The notes beneath the pieces were generated by a model. The model was not told the origin of the DNA and searched no databases. It saw nothing but the letters and a program-made list of their open reading frames with translations. DNA of 64,000 nucleotides from Xanthomonas indica (GTDB taxonomy: Bacteria; Pseudomonadota; Gammaproteobacteria; Xanthomonadales; Xanthomonadaceae): contig NZ_CP131914.1 in the NCBI RefSeq assembly GCF_040529045.1, positions 4,014,501 through 4,078,500 of the forward strand. Direction: 5' to 3'. Both the position numbers and the translations under genes were made by a program. This document shows positions 10,035 through 19,068 of this stretch, piece after piece; the first letter of the stretch is position 1, and each line of letters starts with the position of its first letter.

Positions 10035-10912
10035 GCGCGGCGGCCGCGACGCCCGCGCCGCGCATCGGCGAGCGCGAACGGCTCAGCGCCACCCTGGTGC
10101 TGTCGCTGATCGTGCATGGCCTGGTGATCCTGGGCGTGGGTTTTGCGATCGACGACGATGCGCCGCTGGTGCCGACCCTGGACGTGATCTTCAGCCAGAC
10201 CAGCACCCCGCTGACGCCGAAGCAGGCCGACTTCCTGGCCCAGGCCAACCAGCAGGGTGGCGGCGACCACGACACCCCCCAGCGCCCACGCGACAGCCAG
10301 CCGGGCGTGGTGCCGCAGCGCCGGGACGGCCTGGCCCCGCAGGCGCTGCGCGCGCAGACCGCGGCCGCCGCGCCGGAGCAGACCCCGCGCGTGGTCAGCA
10401 GCGCGCGCGGCGAGCAGCCGCTGCCGGTGGCACAGACCCAGCCGCGCACCGACGACCCACAGCGACCGGTGGACGCCCAGCGCGAACAGCGCGATGCCGA
10501 GATGGCGCGGCTGGCCGCCGAAGTACATCTGCGTTCGGAGCAGTACGCCAAGCGTCCCAATCGCAAGTTCGTCTCCGCCAGCACGCGCGAATACGCCTAC
10601 GCCAATTACCTGCGCGCCTGGGTCGACCGCGCCGAGCGCGTCGGCAACCTCAACTACCCCGACGAAGCGCGGCGGCGCCGGCTCGGCGGCCAGGTGGTGA
10701 TCAGCGTGGGCGTGCGCCGCGACGGCAGCCTGGAGAGCAGCCGCATCCTGCGCTCCAGCGGCGTGCCGATGCTCGATGCCGCCGCGTTGCGGATCGTGCA
10801 ACTGGCCCAGCCATTCCCGCCGCTGCCGCGCACCGACGACAACGTCGACATCCTGCAGGTGACCCGCACCTGGGTGTTCCTGCCCGGCGGCAGCCTGGTC
10901 GACGACCGCTGA
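10031..10912 (+). CDS. TonB-like energy transducer (TonB3-type, linked to gshB and pilG)
   Basis: A 293 aa protein with one N-terminal membrane anchor (about residues 20-40, LVLSLIVHGLVILGVGFAI), a Gln/Pro/Arg-rich periplasmic linker (about 60-200) and a C-terminal TonB domain (about 205-285, NYPDEARRRRLGGQVVISV). It would link the cytoplasmic-membrane proton motive force to outer-membrane receptors. Its start overlaps the gshB stop by four bases. In P. aeruginosa the gene next to gshB and pilG is tonB3, which is reported to be needed for twitching motility. The synteny suggests, but does not prove, the same assignment here. No exbB or exbD lies nearby. Confidence 0.85.
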
Positions 10913-10928
10913 GCGTAGAGCAGATCAG

Positions 10929-11250
10929 CCCCTCTCCTCTCCCACCGGGAGAGGGGTTGGGGTGAGGGTCCGGCGCACAGCGTCTCGGGGTGTTTGGGCA
11001 CACGAGGCTGCGCCCGTACCCTCATCCGCCCCTGCGGGGCACCTTCTCCCGAGGGGAGAAGGAAAGGCGCTAGCCCCTCTCCCCTCGGGAGAGGGGTTGG
11101 GGTGAGGGTCCGGCGCGTAGCGCCTCGTGGTGCTTGGGTGCACGAGGCTTCGCCCGTACCCTCATCCGCCCCTGCGGGGCACCTTCTCCCGAGGGGAGAA
11201 GGAAAGGCGCCAGCCCCTCTCCCCTCGGGAGAGGGGGTGGGGTGAGGGTA
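10929..11250. repeat. Tandem composite repeat of paired inverted CCCCTCTC / CCTTCTCC units
   Basis: Two and a quarter copies of a unit about 140-145 bp long begin at 10929, 11074 and 11214. Each unit starts with a hairpin-like half (CCCCTCTCCC, a short spacer, then GGGAGAGGGGTTGGGGTGAG). After a spacer of about 55 bp comes a second half (CCCTCATCCGCCCCTGCGGG, then CCTTCTCCCGAGGGGAGAAGG). The second and third copies are almost identical. There is no coding potential. The block fills the gap between the TonB-like gene and the promoter region of the TonB-dependent receptor, so it could act as a transcript end or processing site. Confidence 0.85.
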
Positions 11251-11449
11251 CGGCCGCCATGGAGCACTCGGCGGCAAGGGACATAACCATTGGTGCCGCC
11301 GACATAACCACGCGGCATTTCTGTGATGGCGGCCCATTAAGGTTAATGGAGCGGGGGAACGTTACCGCGCACATCGCATCATCCAGGACGGGCGGATTCG
11401 AGTCGGCGCGGCGTGTCCCCGCCCCACCACCACCCGAGTCGCCCCACGC

Positions 11450-14449
11450 ATGCACAACCACCGCTCCCTCCGCAGGCCCGCCCTGCTCGCCCTGGCACTG
11501 AGTGCCGCCCTCGCCCTCCCGCCGGCCCAGGCCCAGTCCACCACCGGCGCCGTCGCCGGCCAGGCGCCGGCCGAGACCCAGCGCATCCTGGTCCGCAGCG
11601 ACAGCGGCCTCAGCCGCGAGGTCACCGTCGACGCGCGCGGCCGCTACAGCATCGGCCAGTTGCCGCTGGGCACCTACACCATCATCGCCAAGGGCGCCGA
11701 CGGCAGCGTGCTGGGCAGCCGCGACGGCGTCGGCCTCACCGTCGGCGGCGTCACCGAGGTCTCCTTCGCTCCGGCCACCACCAGCCTGGCCGGCGTCCAG
11801 GTCAGCGCCGACCGCGCCGCCGCCGCGATCGACGTGAGCAGCGTGGACTCGCGCACGGTGATCAATGCCGAGCAGCTGCAGCGCCTGCCGCTGGGCCGCT
11901 CGGCGGAGGCCATCGCGCAACTGGCGCCCGGCGTGGCCGGCAACAGCGGCAGCGGCACCTACATCGGCCCGACCGGCGCGCAGTTGCTCAGCTTCGGCGG
12001 CGCCTCGTCGGCGGAGAACGCTTACTACATCAATGGCTTCAACACCACCGACCCGCTGCGCGGCCTGGGCGGGCTGACCCTGCCCTACGGCAGCATCGAC
12101 CAGTTGGAGGTCTACACCGGCGGCTACAGCGCCAAGTACGGCCGGTCCGACGGCGGCGTGATCAATGCCGTGGGCAAGCGCGGCAGCAACGAATGGCATT
12201 TCGGTGGGCAGGCGACCTGGGAGCCGGACGGGCTGCGCTCCTCGCAGAAGGACGTCTACTCGCCTGGCGACGGCAGCCTTTACCGGCCGGACAGCAAGAG
12301 CGGTTCAACGCTCAGCACCCAGAGCATCTACGCGGGCGGCCCGCTGATCCAGGACAAGCTGTTCTTCTTCGGCGCCTACGAACTGCAACGCCAGGACGGC
12401 GACAGGTTCTACGGCGCGCGCGAGACCACGCCGGGAACCTACTACTACGATTACCAGTACCGCCGGCCGAGCTGGTACGCCAAGCTCGACTGGAACATCA
12501 GCGACAGCCAACTGCTGGAGATCACCGGCGCCTCCAGCCGCTACATCACCCGCGGCAAGTACTACGACTACAGCGGTTACGACATCGGCAGCCTGCGCGG
12601 CGACGCCAACACCACCAAAACCGGCGGCGACCTGTGGACCGCCAAGTACACCGGCTATCTCACCGACCGCCTGACCTTCAGCGCCCAGTACGGCAAGCAG
12701 CGCACCGACGACTACACCGGCAATCCCAGCTACAACGGCGCGCTGACCTACCTCAGCGGCACCTCGTTCCAGAACCCGGCCTACACCGGCGGTACCCCGA
12801 TCACCAATGCGCAGACCACCTCGCTGCTGGTCGACCCCGCGCGCGGCAACCGCACCGACAACCTGCGCCTGGATCTGAACTACGCCATCGGCGCGCACAG
12901 CATCACCATCGGCATCGACAACCAGAACGCGCGCGCACTCAACCGCGGCTCGGTGGCCTCGGGCGATGGCTACTACTGGATCTACGGCCAGGCCAGCCCC
13001 AACGTGCCGATCAACACCGGGCTCGGCGTGCCGGCCACCGGCGGTTTCCCCAACGGCCAGGACGGCTACTACGTGCGCAAGTACATCTACAGCGCGCTGG
13101 CCTCGGTGCGCTCGGCGCAGCGCGCGCAATACGTGGAGGACAACTGGCAGGTGACGGACCGGTTGCTGCTCAACCTCGGCCTGCGCCTGGACCAGTTCAC
13201 CAACTACAACCGCGACGGCGCGCCGTACATCAAGCAGACCAGCGGGCAGTGGGCGCCGCGGCTGGGCTTCAGCTGGGACGTCGACGGCGATGCGCGCTTC
13301 AAGGTCTACGGCAACGCCGGCCGCTACTACCTGGCGCTGCCGCTGAACCCGGCGTTCAACGCCGCCGGCGCCACCCTGGCGACGTCGACCTACTACACCT
13401 ACGGCGGCATCGACGCCAACGGCTACCCCACCGGCCTGACCCAGATCTCCGGCGCAGTCTCGGCCAACAACAACTACGGCATCCTCCCCGATCCCAAGAC
13501 CGTGGCCACGCAAGGCATCAAGCCCTCGTTCCAGGACGAATTCATCCTCGGCTTCACCAAGGCCTGGGGCGACAGCTGGGTCTACGGTGCCAAGGGCACC
13601 TACCGCGTCCTGCGCAGCGGCGTGGACGACTACTGCGACAGCGATACCGTATTCGCCGCCGCCGCGGCGCAAGGGCACACGGTGACCCTGGCCAGCAATC
13701 CGGTCAGCTGCTGGCTGATCAACCCGGGCCGGGCCAACACCTTCACCCTGGTCGACACCTCGGGCAACTACGTCAAGGTGCCGCTGAGCAACGCGCAGTT
13801 CGGCTTCCCGGCATTCAAGCGCAACTACTACGGGCTCAACCTGTCGCTGGAGCACCCCTTCGACCAGCGCTGGTACGGCCGCCTCGACTACACCTGGTCG
13901 CGCAGCTACGGCACCACCGAGGGCCAGTTGCTGTCGGGCATCGGCCAGACCGCGGTGTCCACCACCCAGGCGTGGGACTTCGCGCAGTTGATGGAGCACA
14001 CCAATGGCCCGCAGAGCAACGACCACACCCATCAGTTCAAGTTCTACGGCTACTACCAGATCACCCCCGCGTGGCTGGTGTCGGCCAACTTCAAACTGAT
14101 CTCCGGCTCGCCGTTCAGTGCGTTGGGCTCCTACGGCCCCGACCACAGCGACCCCTCCGGCTACGGCATCGCCTATCACTACTACCAGGGCCAGCCGGCG
14201 CCTCCGGGCAGCCAGGGCCGCCTGCCGTGGCTGCAGCAACTGGATCTCGGCGTGTCGTGGCGACCGGCCTATGCCGACCGCAAACTGGCTTTCAGCCTGG
14301 ACGTGTTCAACGTCTTCAACGGCCAGGCCACGCTGTGGAAGTACCCGTACTCGGAGTCGGACCCGGGCAACCCGGACCCGGTATACGGCGCGGCCCTGCT
14401 GCGCCAGTCGCCGCGTTCGCTGCGCCTGAGCGTCAGCTACGACTACTGA
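11450..14449 (+). CDS. TonB-dependent outer-membrane receptor, Oar-like with N-terminal carboxypeptidase-regulatory-type domain
   Basis: A 999 aa outer-membrane receptor. Residues 1-29 form a signal peptide ending PAQAQ. Residues about 45-110 form a CarboxypepD_reg-like beta-sandwich (SREVTVDARGRYSIGQLPLG). The plug domain follows (VINAEQLQRLPLGRSAEAIA, near residue 145), then a long Tyr- and Asn-rich barrel. The protein ends in an aromatic residue (SVSYDY), as outer-membrane barrels do. This domain order fits OmpA-related/Oar-type receptors rather than classic siderophore receptors. No transport or regulatory gene is adjacent, so the ligand cannot be named. The ATG at 11450 gives a clean signal peptide. 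Confidence 0.9.
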   Translation: MHNHRSLRRPALLALALSAALALPPAQAQSTTGAVAGQAPAETQRILVRSDSGLSREVTVDARGRYSIGQLPLGTYTIIAKGADGSVLGSRDGVGLTVGGVTEVSFAPATTSLAGVQVSADRAAAAIDVSSVDSRTVINAEQLQRLPLGRSAEAIAQLAPGVAGNSGSGTYIGPTGAQLLSFGGASSAENAYYINGFNTTDPLRGLGGLTLPYGSIDQLEVYTGGYSAKYGRSDGGVINAVGKRGSNEWHFGGQATWEPDGLRSSQKDVYSPGDGSLYRPDSKSGSTLSTQSIYAGGPLIQDKLFFFGAYELQRQDGDRFYGARETTPGTYYYDYQYRRPSWYAKLDWNISDSQLLEITGASSRYITRGKYYDYSGYDIGSLRGDANTTKTGGDLWTAKYTGYLTDRLTFSAQYGKQRTDDYTGNPSYNGALTYLSGTSFQNPAYTGGTPITNAQTTSLLVDPARGNRTDNLRLDLNYAIGAHSITIGIDNQNARALNRGSVASGDGYYWIYGQASPNVPINTGLGVPATGGFPNGQDGYYVRKYIYSALASVRSAQRAQYVEDNWQVTDRLLLNLGLRLDQFTNYNRDGAPYIKQTSGQWAPRLGFSWDVDGDARFKVYGNAGRYYLALPLNPAFNAAGATLATSTYYTYGGIDANGYPTGLTQISGAVSANNNYGILPDPKTVATQGIKPSFQDEFILGFTKAWGDSWVYGAKGTYRVLRSGVDDYCDSDTVFAAAAAQGHTVTLASNPVSCWLINPGRANTFTLVDTSGNYVKVPLSNAQFGFPAFKRNYYGLNLSLEHPFDQRWYGRLDYTWSRSYGTTEGQLLSGIGQTAVSTTQAWDFAQLMEHTNGPQSNDHTHQFKFYGYYQITPAWLVSANFKLISGSPFSALGSYGPDHSDPSGYGIAYHYYQGQPAPPGSQGRLPWLQQLDLGVSWRPAYADRKLAFSLDVFNVFNGQATLWKYPYSESDPGNPDPVYGAALLRQSPRSLRLSVSYDY

Positions 14450-14651
14450 GAGTGGCCGAAAAACCGTCGTGAGCAGTCGCCAGGTGGGTGCCGGCGGCGC
14501 GCAGGAACCGCAGCGTGCAAGTGGTACATGCGGATCCCGAGCACCGTCCGCGCCCGCCTGGCGGCTGCGCAGTCGTTTTGTTCGCCGCGTTGAGGCGCGC
14601 TGGCGATGCGCACGGGGCGCCGGTCGCGTGTGGCAGGCTCCCTGCCCGGCC

Positions 14652-15572
14652 TCACGGCACGAGGCTGGCCGCATGCAGGCGATCGGCGAGCGCCACGATC
14701 TCCGTCGCATCCTGGACCCGCGCGCGCCATGCCGCAGGAATGCCGTGAAGGCCGTAGAACGCGCCAGCGAGCTGGCCGCAGATCGCCGCGGTGGTGTCGG
14801 CGTCGTCGCCCAGGTTGGCCGCGCGCAGCACCGCATCGGCGAAGCACTCGGTCGTGGCGAAACACCACAGCGCCGCCGACAGCGCATCGACCACGTAGCC
14901 GGTGCCGCGGATCTGCGCCGCCGGCACCGCCGCGTGGTCGCGGATGGCCAGCGCACGCAGCGCCGGTGTCTGCATCGGCGGTGCGCCCGTCGGCTGCAGC
15001 ACCTGCGCACGGTCCTCGCCCAGCAACGCGGCGCGCAACTGGAAGGCGAACAGCCGGCTGGCGTCCAGCACCTCGGCCGCGGCGTGCGTGGTGCGCGAAC
15101 TGTCGGCGGCACGCGCGGCCAGTTCGTCGGGCCGCTGCGCGTAGAACATCGCCACCGGCGCCAGCCGCATCAGTGCGCCGTTCCCGGCCGCGCGCGGGTC
15201 GTCACTGCCGCTGAATGCCGGCCCGCCCTGCAGATAACGCTCCAGCGCGGCGCGCACCGTATTGCCGATGTCGAAGCACACGCCGGTGCTGCTCATGTAG
15301 CCGTGCCGGTACCAGTTGCAGTAGCGGTTCATCTGGTCGGCGGCGTCGAAGCCCTGCCGGTATAGCAGGCTGTGCGCCAGGCACAGCGCCATCGAGGTGT
15401 CGTCGGTCCACTGGCCCGGCTGCAGCTCGAACGGGCCGCCGCCGACCATGTCGTCGATCGGCGTAAAGCTGCCGGGCGCCTTGAATTCCAGGGTGGTCCC
15501 CAGCGCGTCGCCGACCGCCAGTCCCAGCAGGCACCCGCGGAAGCGGTCGCCGGGCGTCACCGCGACGCTCAT
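14652..15572 (-). CDS. ADP-ribosylglycohydrolase family protein
   Basis: A 306 aa member of the ARH/DraG-like all-helical family, which hydrolyses ADP-ribose linkages using bound Mg2+. Metal-site motifs are visible: GDALGTTLEF near residue 22, WTDDTSMAL near 57, and NLGDDADTTAAICGQLAGAFYG near 260, the paired Asp motif of the family. The ATG overlaps the tsaB stop (ATGA at 15569-15572), so it is translationally coupled downstream of tsaB. The substrate is not deducible from sequence. No toxin or ADP-ribosyltransferase partner is adjacent. Confidence 0.88.
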   Translation of the reverse strand: MSVAVTPGDRFRGCLLGLAVGDALGTTLEFKAPGSFTPIDDMVGGGPFELQPGQWTDDTSMALCLAHSLLYRQGFDAADQMNRYCNWYRHGYMSSTGVCFDIGNTVRAALERYLQGGPAFSGSDDPRAAGNGALMRLAPVAMFYAQRPDELAARAADSSRTTHAAAEVLDASRLFAFQLRAALLGEDRAQVLQPTGAPPMQTPALRALAIRDHAAVPAAQIRGTGYVVDALSAALWCFATTECFADAVLRAANLGDDADTTAAICGQLAGAFYGLHGIPAAWRARVQDATEIVALADRLHAASLVP

Positions 15573-16273
15573 CGTGCGGCCCGCTGCGCCTGTTGCTCGG
15601 CCAGGGTCAGGGCGACGTTGTCGCGCAGGTACGCCGGTTCGGCGCGTTCCGGTGCGATCGCCTCGCCGCGTGCGTACGCGGCCGCAGCCAGGGTCAGCAC
15701 GTCGGCGGCATGCGGCAGCGCCTGCGCGTCGGCGCTGCGCCAGTGCGCGCCGAAGCGCCGCTGCAAGGTGCCATCAACCGCCGCCAAGCCGGTGCCGACC
15801 GCGGCCCAGGCCGCCTCCGGCTCCGGCAACACGAAGGCCTCCGGACTCAGCACCTGCTCCGCGGTCAGCGCCTGCAGGCCGCCATCGGCCTGCCGCGCGT
15901 AGGCCGCGGTGTAGACCTCGCCCATGCGCGCGTCGATCGCCGCCAGCACCCGCGGCGCAGCGGCCGGCGCGCGCAGCGCCAGCACCTGCAGCGTGGACAC
16001 CGGCAGCACCGGCAGGTCCAGGGCCAGGGCGATGCCCTGCGCGACCGCGATCGCCAGGCGCACCCCGGTGAACGCACCGGGGCCGCGGCTGAAGGCCACC
16101 GCATCGAGCTGGCGGCGGCCGATGCCGGCCTCGCTCAACAACTGCTCGGCCCAGGGCAGCGCCAGTTCGGCGTGCCGCCGCGGCGCCAGTTCGAAGCGCT
16201 CCAGCACGCGGTCGCCGACCAGCACGGCGACGGAGCAGGCTTCGGTGGAGGTTTCGAAGGCGAGAAGGTTCAT
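15569..16273 (-). CDS. tsaB: TsaB, tRNA threonylcarbamoyladenosine biosynthesis protein
   Basis: A 234 aa ASKHA-fold protein (older names YeaZ, glycoprotease M22 homolog) that scaffolds TsaD and TsaE in making t6A37 on ANN-decoding tRNAs. Typical motifs are LLAFETSTEACSVAV at the N-terminus, HAELALPWAEQLL near residue 39, and FSRGPGAFTGVRLAIAVAQG near residue 62. The start at 16273 matches the conserved MxxLAFETS N-terminus. A G-run repeat arm ends only about seven bases upstream of this ATG, so a normal Shine-Dalgarno is missing. Confidence 0.95.
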   Translation of the reverse strand: MNLLAFETSTEACSVAVLVGDRVLERFELAPRRHAELALPWAEQLLSEAGIGRRQLDAVAFSRGPGAFTGVRLAIAVAQGIALALDLPVLPVSTLQVLALRAPAAAPRVLAAIDARMGEVYTAAYARQADGGLQALTAEQVLSPEAFVLPEPEAAWAAVGTGLAAVDGTLQRRFGAHWRSADAQALPHAADVLTLAAAAYARGEAIAPERAEPAYLRDNVALTLAEQQAQRAAR

Positions 16274-16278
16274 CGAGG

Positions 16279-16311
16279 AGCCGGGATTGGGGATTCGGGA
16301 GTGGGGATTCG
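16279..16311. repeat. G-run repeat, single arm upstream of tsaB
   Basis: The plus strand reads GGGATTGGGGATTCGGGAGT followed by GGGG: four G-runs separated by 3-4 bases, the family's arm pattern. There is no partner arm before the downstream yoaA stop, so this is a solo copy. It lies between the yoaA stop and the tsaB start, with about seven bases left to the start codon. Confidence 0.85.
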
Positions 16312-16334
16312 CAAAAGCAGGAGCGGCGCGTCGG

Positions 16335-18344
16335 CTAGTTTGACGCGGCCGGTGGCGTCGCGGCCTCGGGATTATCGCCCAGCGGCGGGGCCTCGGCGGC
16401 GAAGAACTGGCGCACGTCCTCCACGTCGCGGGTGCGGGCGAACGGCGGCAGCGATTCCAGGAAGGTGCGGCCATAGGACTTGGACAGCAGGCGAGGGTCG
16501 CACAGCACCAGCACGCCGCGGTCGCGCTCGCTGCGGATCAGCCGGCCCACGCCCTGCTTGAGCGCGATCACCGCCTGCGGCAACTGCTCGTCGCGGAACG
16601 GGTTGCCGCCGTCGCGTCGGATCGCCTCAAGGCGCGCCTCGAACACCGGATCGTCGGGTGCGGCGAACGGCAGCTTGTCGATCACCACCACGCTCAGCGC
16701 ATCGCCCACCACGTCCACGCCTTCGCGGAAGCTGGCCGAGCCAAGCAGCACGCCGTTGCCGGAGGCGCGGAAGCGCTGCAACAGGGTCGCGCGCGGCGCC
16801 TCGCCCTGCACGAACAGCGGCCAGGGTCCGTCGCGCAGTGCTTCGGCCGCCTCGCGCAGCGCCCGGTGCGAGGCGAACAGCAGGAAGGCGCGACCTTGCG
16901 AGGCCTCCAGCACCGGCTGCAGCGCGGCGATCAGCGCGGTGCCGAAGCCGCGCGCCGCCGGATCGGGCAGCGCCGGCAGGTAGCACAGCGCCTGCCGCGC
17001 CCAATCGAACGGGCTGGGCTGCAGCAAGGTCATCGGGTCGCTCAGGCCCAGGCGCGTGGCGATGTGTTCGAACTCGCCCTTCACCGCCAGCGTCGCCGAG
17101 GTGAACACCCAGGCCGCGTGCGACGCCTCGCGATGCGCGCGCAGCGGCCCGGACACGTCCAGCGGCGTGCGCTGGCAGCGGAAGCCGCGCGGCGTCAACT
17201 CGTACCACAGCACGTCGTTGGACGGCGCGTCCGGTTCCGGCTCGGCCTCGAAATCCGGAATCGGCGCATCCTCGCCGAGCCAGCGGCCCAGCCGCGTGCG
17301 CAGTTCGCGCGCGCGCGCCGCGCAGGCGTCGAAGCCGGGCGAGGCCTCGCGCAACACCGCCAGCGGTTCCTGCAGCCGCGCCAGATCGGCCAGCAGCGCG
17401 TCGAAGCCGTCGCGCACCTGCGGCTTGGCCAGCAGCCGCCACTGCGTGCCGCGTGCCGGCAGTCCTTCCATCGCCGCGCGCAGTTCGCGCAGGGTCTGTT
17501 CCAGCGCCTGCGCCGGCGCCTGCAGGCTGGCCAGCGCGCCGGCGACATGCCGGCTCTCGGCCAGGCAGTCGCGCGCCAGCTCCTGCAGCGGGCGCATGCC
17601 GAAGCCTTCGCCGAAAAAGTTCGCCGCCAGTTCCGGCAGCTGGTGCGCCTCGTCGATCACGAAGGCCTGCGCGCCGGGCAGGATCTCGCCGAAGCCCTCC
17701 TGCTTCAGCGCCAGGTCGGCCAGCAGCAGGTGATGGTTGACCACCACCAGGTCGGCCGCCTGCGCGCGCTGCCGCGCCTGCACCACGAAGCACTCGCCCC
17801 AGAACGGACACTCGGTGCCCAGGCAGTTGTCCACGGTGGAGGTGACCAGCGGCAGCAGCGGCGAATCGTCGGCCAGCGCGTCCAGCTCGGCGATGTCGCC
17901 GAAGCGGGTGCGCCCGCTCCAGGCGACGATGCGCTGGAACTGCGCGACCTGCTCGCGCGCGGTGAACCGCGGCTCGCCGCGGGCCTGCTGCAGGCGGTAC
18001 TTGCACAGGTAGTTGGCACGGCCCTTCAGCAGCGCACTGCTCAGGCCCACGCCCAGCGCGGCCCGCACGCGCGGCAGATCGCGGTGGTAGAGCTGATCCT
18101 GCAGCGCGCGGGTACCGGTGGAGACGATGGTCTTCAGCCCCGACAGCAACGCCGGCACCAGATACGCATAGGTCTTGCCGGTGCCGGTCCCGGCCTCGGC
18201 GAGCAGCACGTCGCGCTGCTCGAACGCCTCGGCGATCGCCGCGGTCAACCGCAACTGCGCCGGCCGCGGCACGAACGCATCGAGCTGGCGTGCAAGCGCA
18301 CCGCCTTCGCTGAGCGCTTCGGTGCTTGCGTGGGCTAGAGACAT
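16335..18344 (-). CDS. yoaA: ATP-dependent DNA helicase of the DinG/YoaA (XPD-like) family
   Basis: A 669 aa superfamily 2 helicase. Walker A is AGTGTGKT (K57), the Walker B/DEAH box is VIDEAHQL (residues about 229-236), and four cysteines (C114, then C174, C179 and C185 in DNCLGTECPFWGEC) form the iron-sulfur cluster site seen in XPD, DinG and YoaA. The absence of an N-terminal exonuclease and the length favour YoaA over DinG; in E. coli YoaA acts with HolC in repair of stalled forks. The gene is SD-poor: a G-run repeat arm begins nine bases upstream of the ATG. Confidence 0.9.
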   Translation of the reverse strand: MSLAHASTEALSEGGALARQLDAFVPRPAQLRLTAAIAEAFEQRDVLLAEAGTGTGKTYAYLVPALLSGLKTIVSTGTRALQDQLYHRDLPRVRAALGVGLSSALLKGRANYLCKYRLQQARGEPRFTAREQVAQFQRIVAWSGRTRFGDIAELDALADDSPLLPLVTSTVDNCLGTECPFWGECFVVQARQRAQAADLVVVNHHLLLADLALKQEGFGEILPGAQAFVIDEAHQLPELAANFFGEGFGMRPLQELARDCLAESRHVAGALASLQAPAQALEQTLRELRAAMEGLPARGTQWRLLAKPQVRDGFDALLADLARLQEPLAVLREASPGFDACAARARELRTRLGRWLGEDAPIPDFEAEPEPDAPSNDVLWYELTPRGFRCQRTPLDVSGPLRAHREASHAAWVFTSATLAVKGEFEHIATRLGLSDPMTLLQPSPFDWARQALCYLPALPDPAARGFGTALIAALQPVLEASQGRAFLLFASHRALREAAEALRDGPWPLFVQGEAPRATLLQRFRASGNGVLLGSASFREGVDVVGDALSVVVIDKLPFAAPDDPVFEARLEAIRRDGGNPFRDEQLPQAVIALKQGVGRLIRSERDRGVLVLCDPRLLSKSYGRTFLESLPPFARTRDVEDVRQFFAAEAPPLGDNPEAATPPAASN

Positions 18345-18353
18345 GGGGGTGGT

Positions 18354-18523
18354 GCCGGGATTGGGGAGTCGGGATTGGGGATTGGTAACAGCACGGGGCG
18401 TGCGCGTCGCGGGTCAGTGCGTTCGGCCAACCAGACGCAGGAAACGCCAACCAGCGACTTCAGCCGGCAACGCGCGGAATGCGCTCTTGCCAATCCCCAA
18501 TCCCGACTCCCCAATCCCCGCCC
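18354..18523. repeat. Paired G-run inverted repeat between the PBP1b-linked lipoprotein and yoaA
   Basis: The left arm (18354-18387) and right arm (18488-18523) are near-perfect inverted copies over about 33 bp: GGGATTGGGGAGTCGGGATT then GGGGATTGG on the plus strand at left, and the same on the minus strand at right. The right arm abuts the TAA of the lipoprotein gene directly, and the left arm ends nine bases from the yoaA ATG. The 100 bp interior has no coding potential. The element looks like a small MITE-like hairpin filling the whole gap. Confidence 0.88.
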
Positions 18524-19045
18524 TTAGTACCGCTTGATCCCCGGCACCGTGCACCCCGCGATCTGCGCGTGCGCCGAGGCGGCGTTTTCCTTCTGCCCGC
18601 GGGCCAGGCGTGCCTGTTCGATGGTCGCCCAATGGCGGCGGCACAGCGGGCCGGTCTGCGAGCCCAGGTCGATGGCGCGCTTGGCGAATGCTTCGGCCTG
18701 CGCATCGTCCTTCTGCAGCAGCGCCACTTCGGCGCGGTCCTGCAACAGCGCCGGGTCGTCTGGCACCAGCTTCAGCGCCTGGTCCAGGGCCGCGGCGGCG
18801 CCGGCCAGGTCGCCGGCGGTGCGCTTGCGCTTGGCGCTCTCGCGCAGGTCCTCCACTTCCGGATCGCGCAGCGGCTGCACGCTCAGTTCGGTGTCGTCGG
18901 CACCGCCGCTGGCGTCGATCGCGGCGAGGCGCTGCGCCGGCGTGGTGGTGTCCACCGGCGCGGCCGGGGGCGGCGGCGGCGGCGCGCTGACGCAGGAGGC
19001 GAGCAGCAGGCTGAGGGCGGCGATGGCGGGAAGACGTGGGGTCAT
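18524..19045 (-). CDS. Lipoprotein with tetratricopeptide-like region, linked to PBP1b
   Basis: A 173 aa predicted lipoprotein. The signal peptide ends in the lipobox LLASC (C18), followed by a proline run. The C-terminal half (about residues 60-150) is an Ala/Leu-rich helical pair resembling TPR units (AGDLAGAAAALDQALKLVPDDPALLQDRAEVALLQ). It starts 23 bases after the mrcB stop, so the two are likely cotranscribed. By position it could be an outer-membrane partner of PBP1b analogous to LpoB, but there is no clear LpoB sequence similarity; that is inference only. An in-frame TTG at 19072 upstream would overlap mrcB and spoil the signal peptide. Confidence 0.8.
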   Translation of the reverse strand: MTPRLPAIAALSLLLASCVSAPPPPPPAAPVDTTTPAQRLAAIDASGGADDTELSVQPLRDPEVEDLRESAKRKRTAGDLAGAAAALDQALKLVPDDPALLQDRAEVALLQKDDAQAEAFAKRAIDLGSQTGPLCRRHWATIEQARLARGQKENAASAHAQIAGCTVPGIKRY

Positions 19046-19068
19046 GAGCGGTATCCGGAATCCGGGAA

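Noticed and set aside
10929-11250. Possible CRISPR array
   Set aside because: Units are about 140 bp with internal palindromes and nearly identical spacers. There is no 25-40 bp direct repeat with unique spacers, and no cas gene.
12305-15112. A 935-codon open frame antisense to the TonB-dependent receptor and the ADP-ribosylglycohydrolase
   Set aside because: It is a shadow of two well-supported genes, with shadow-type composition and no motif.
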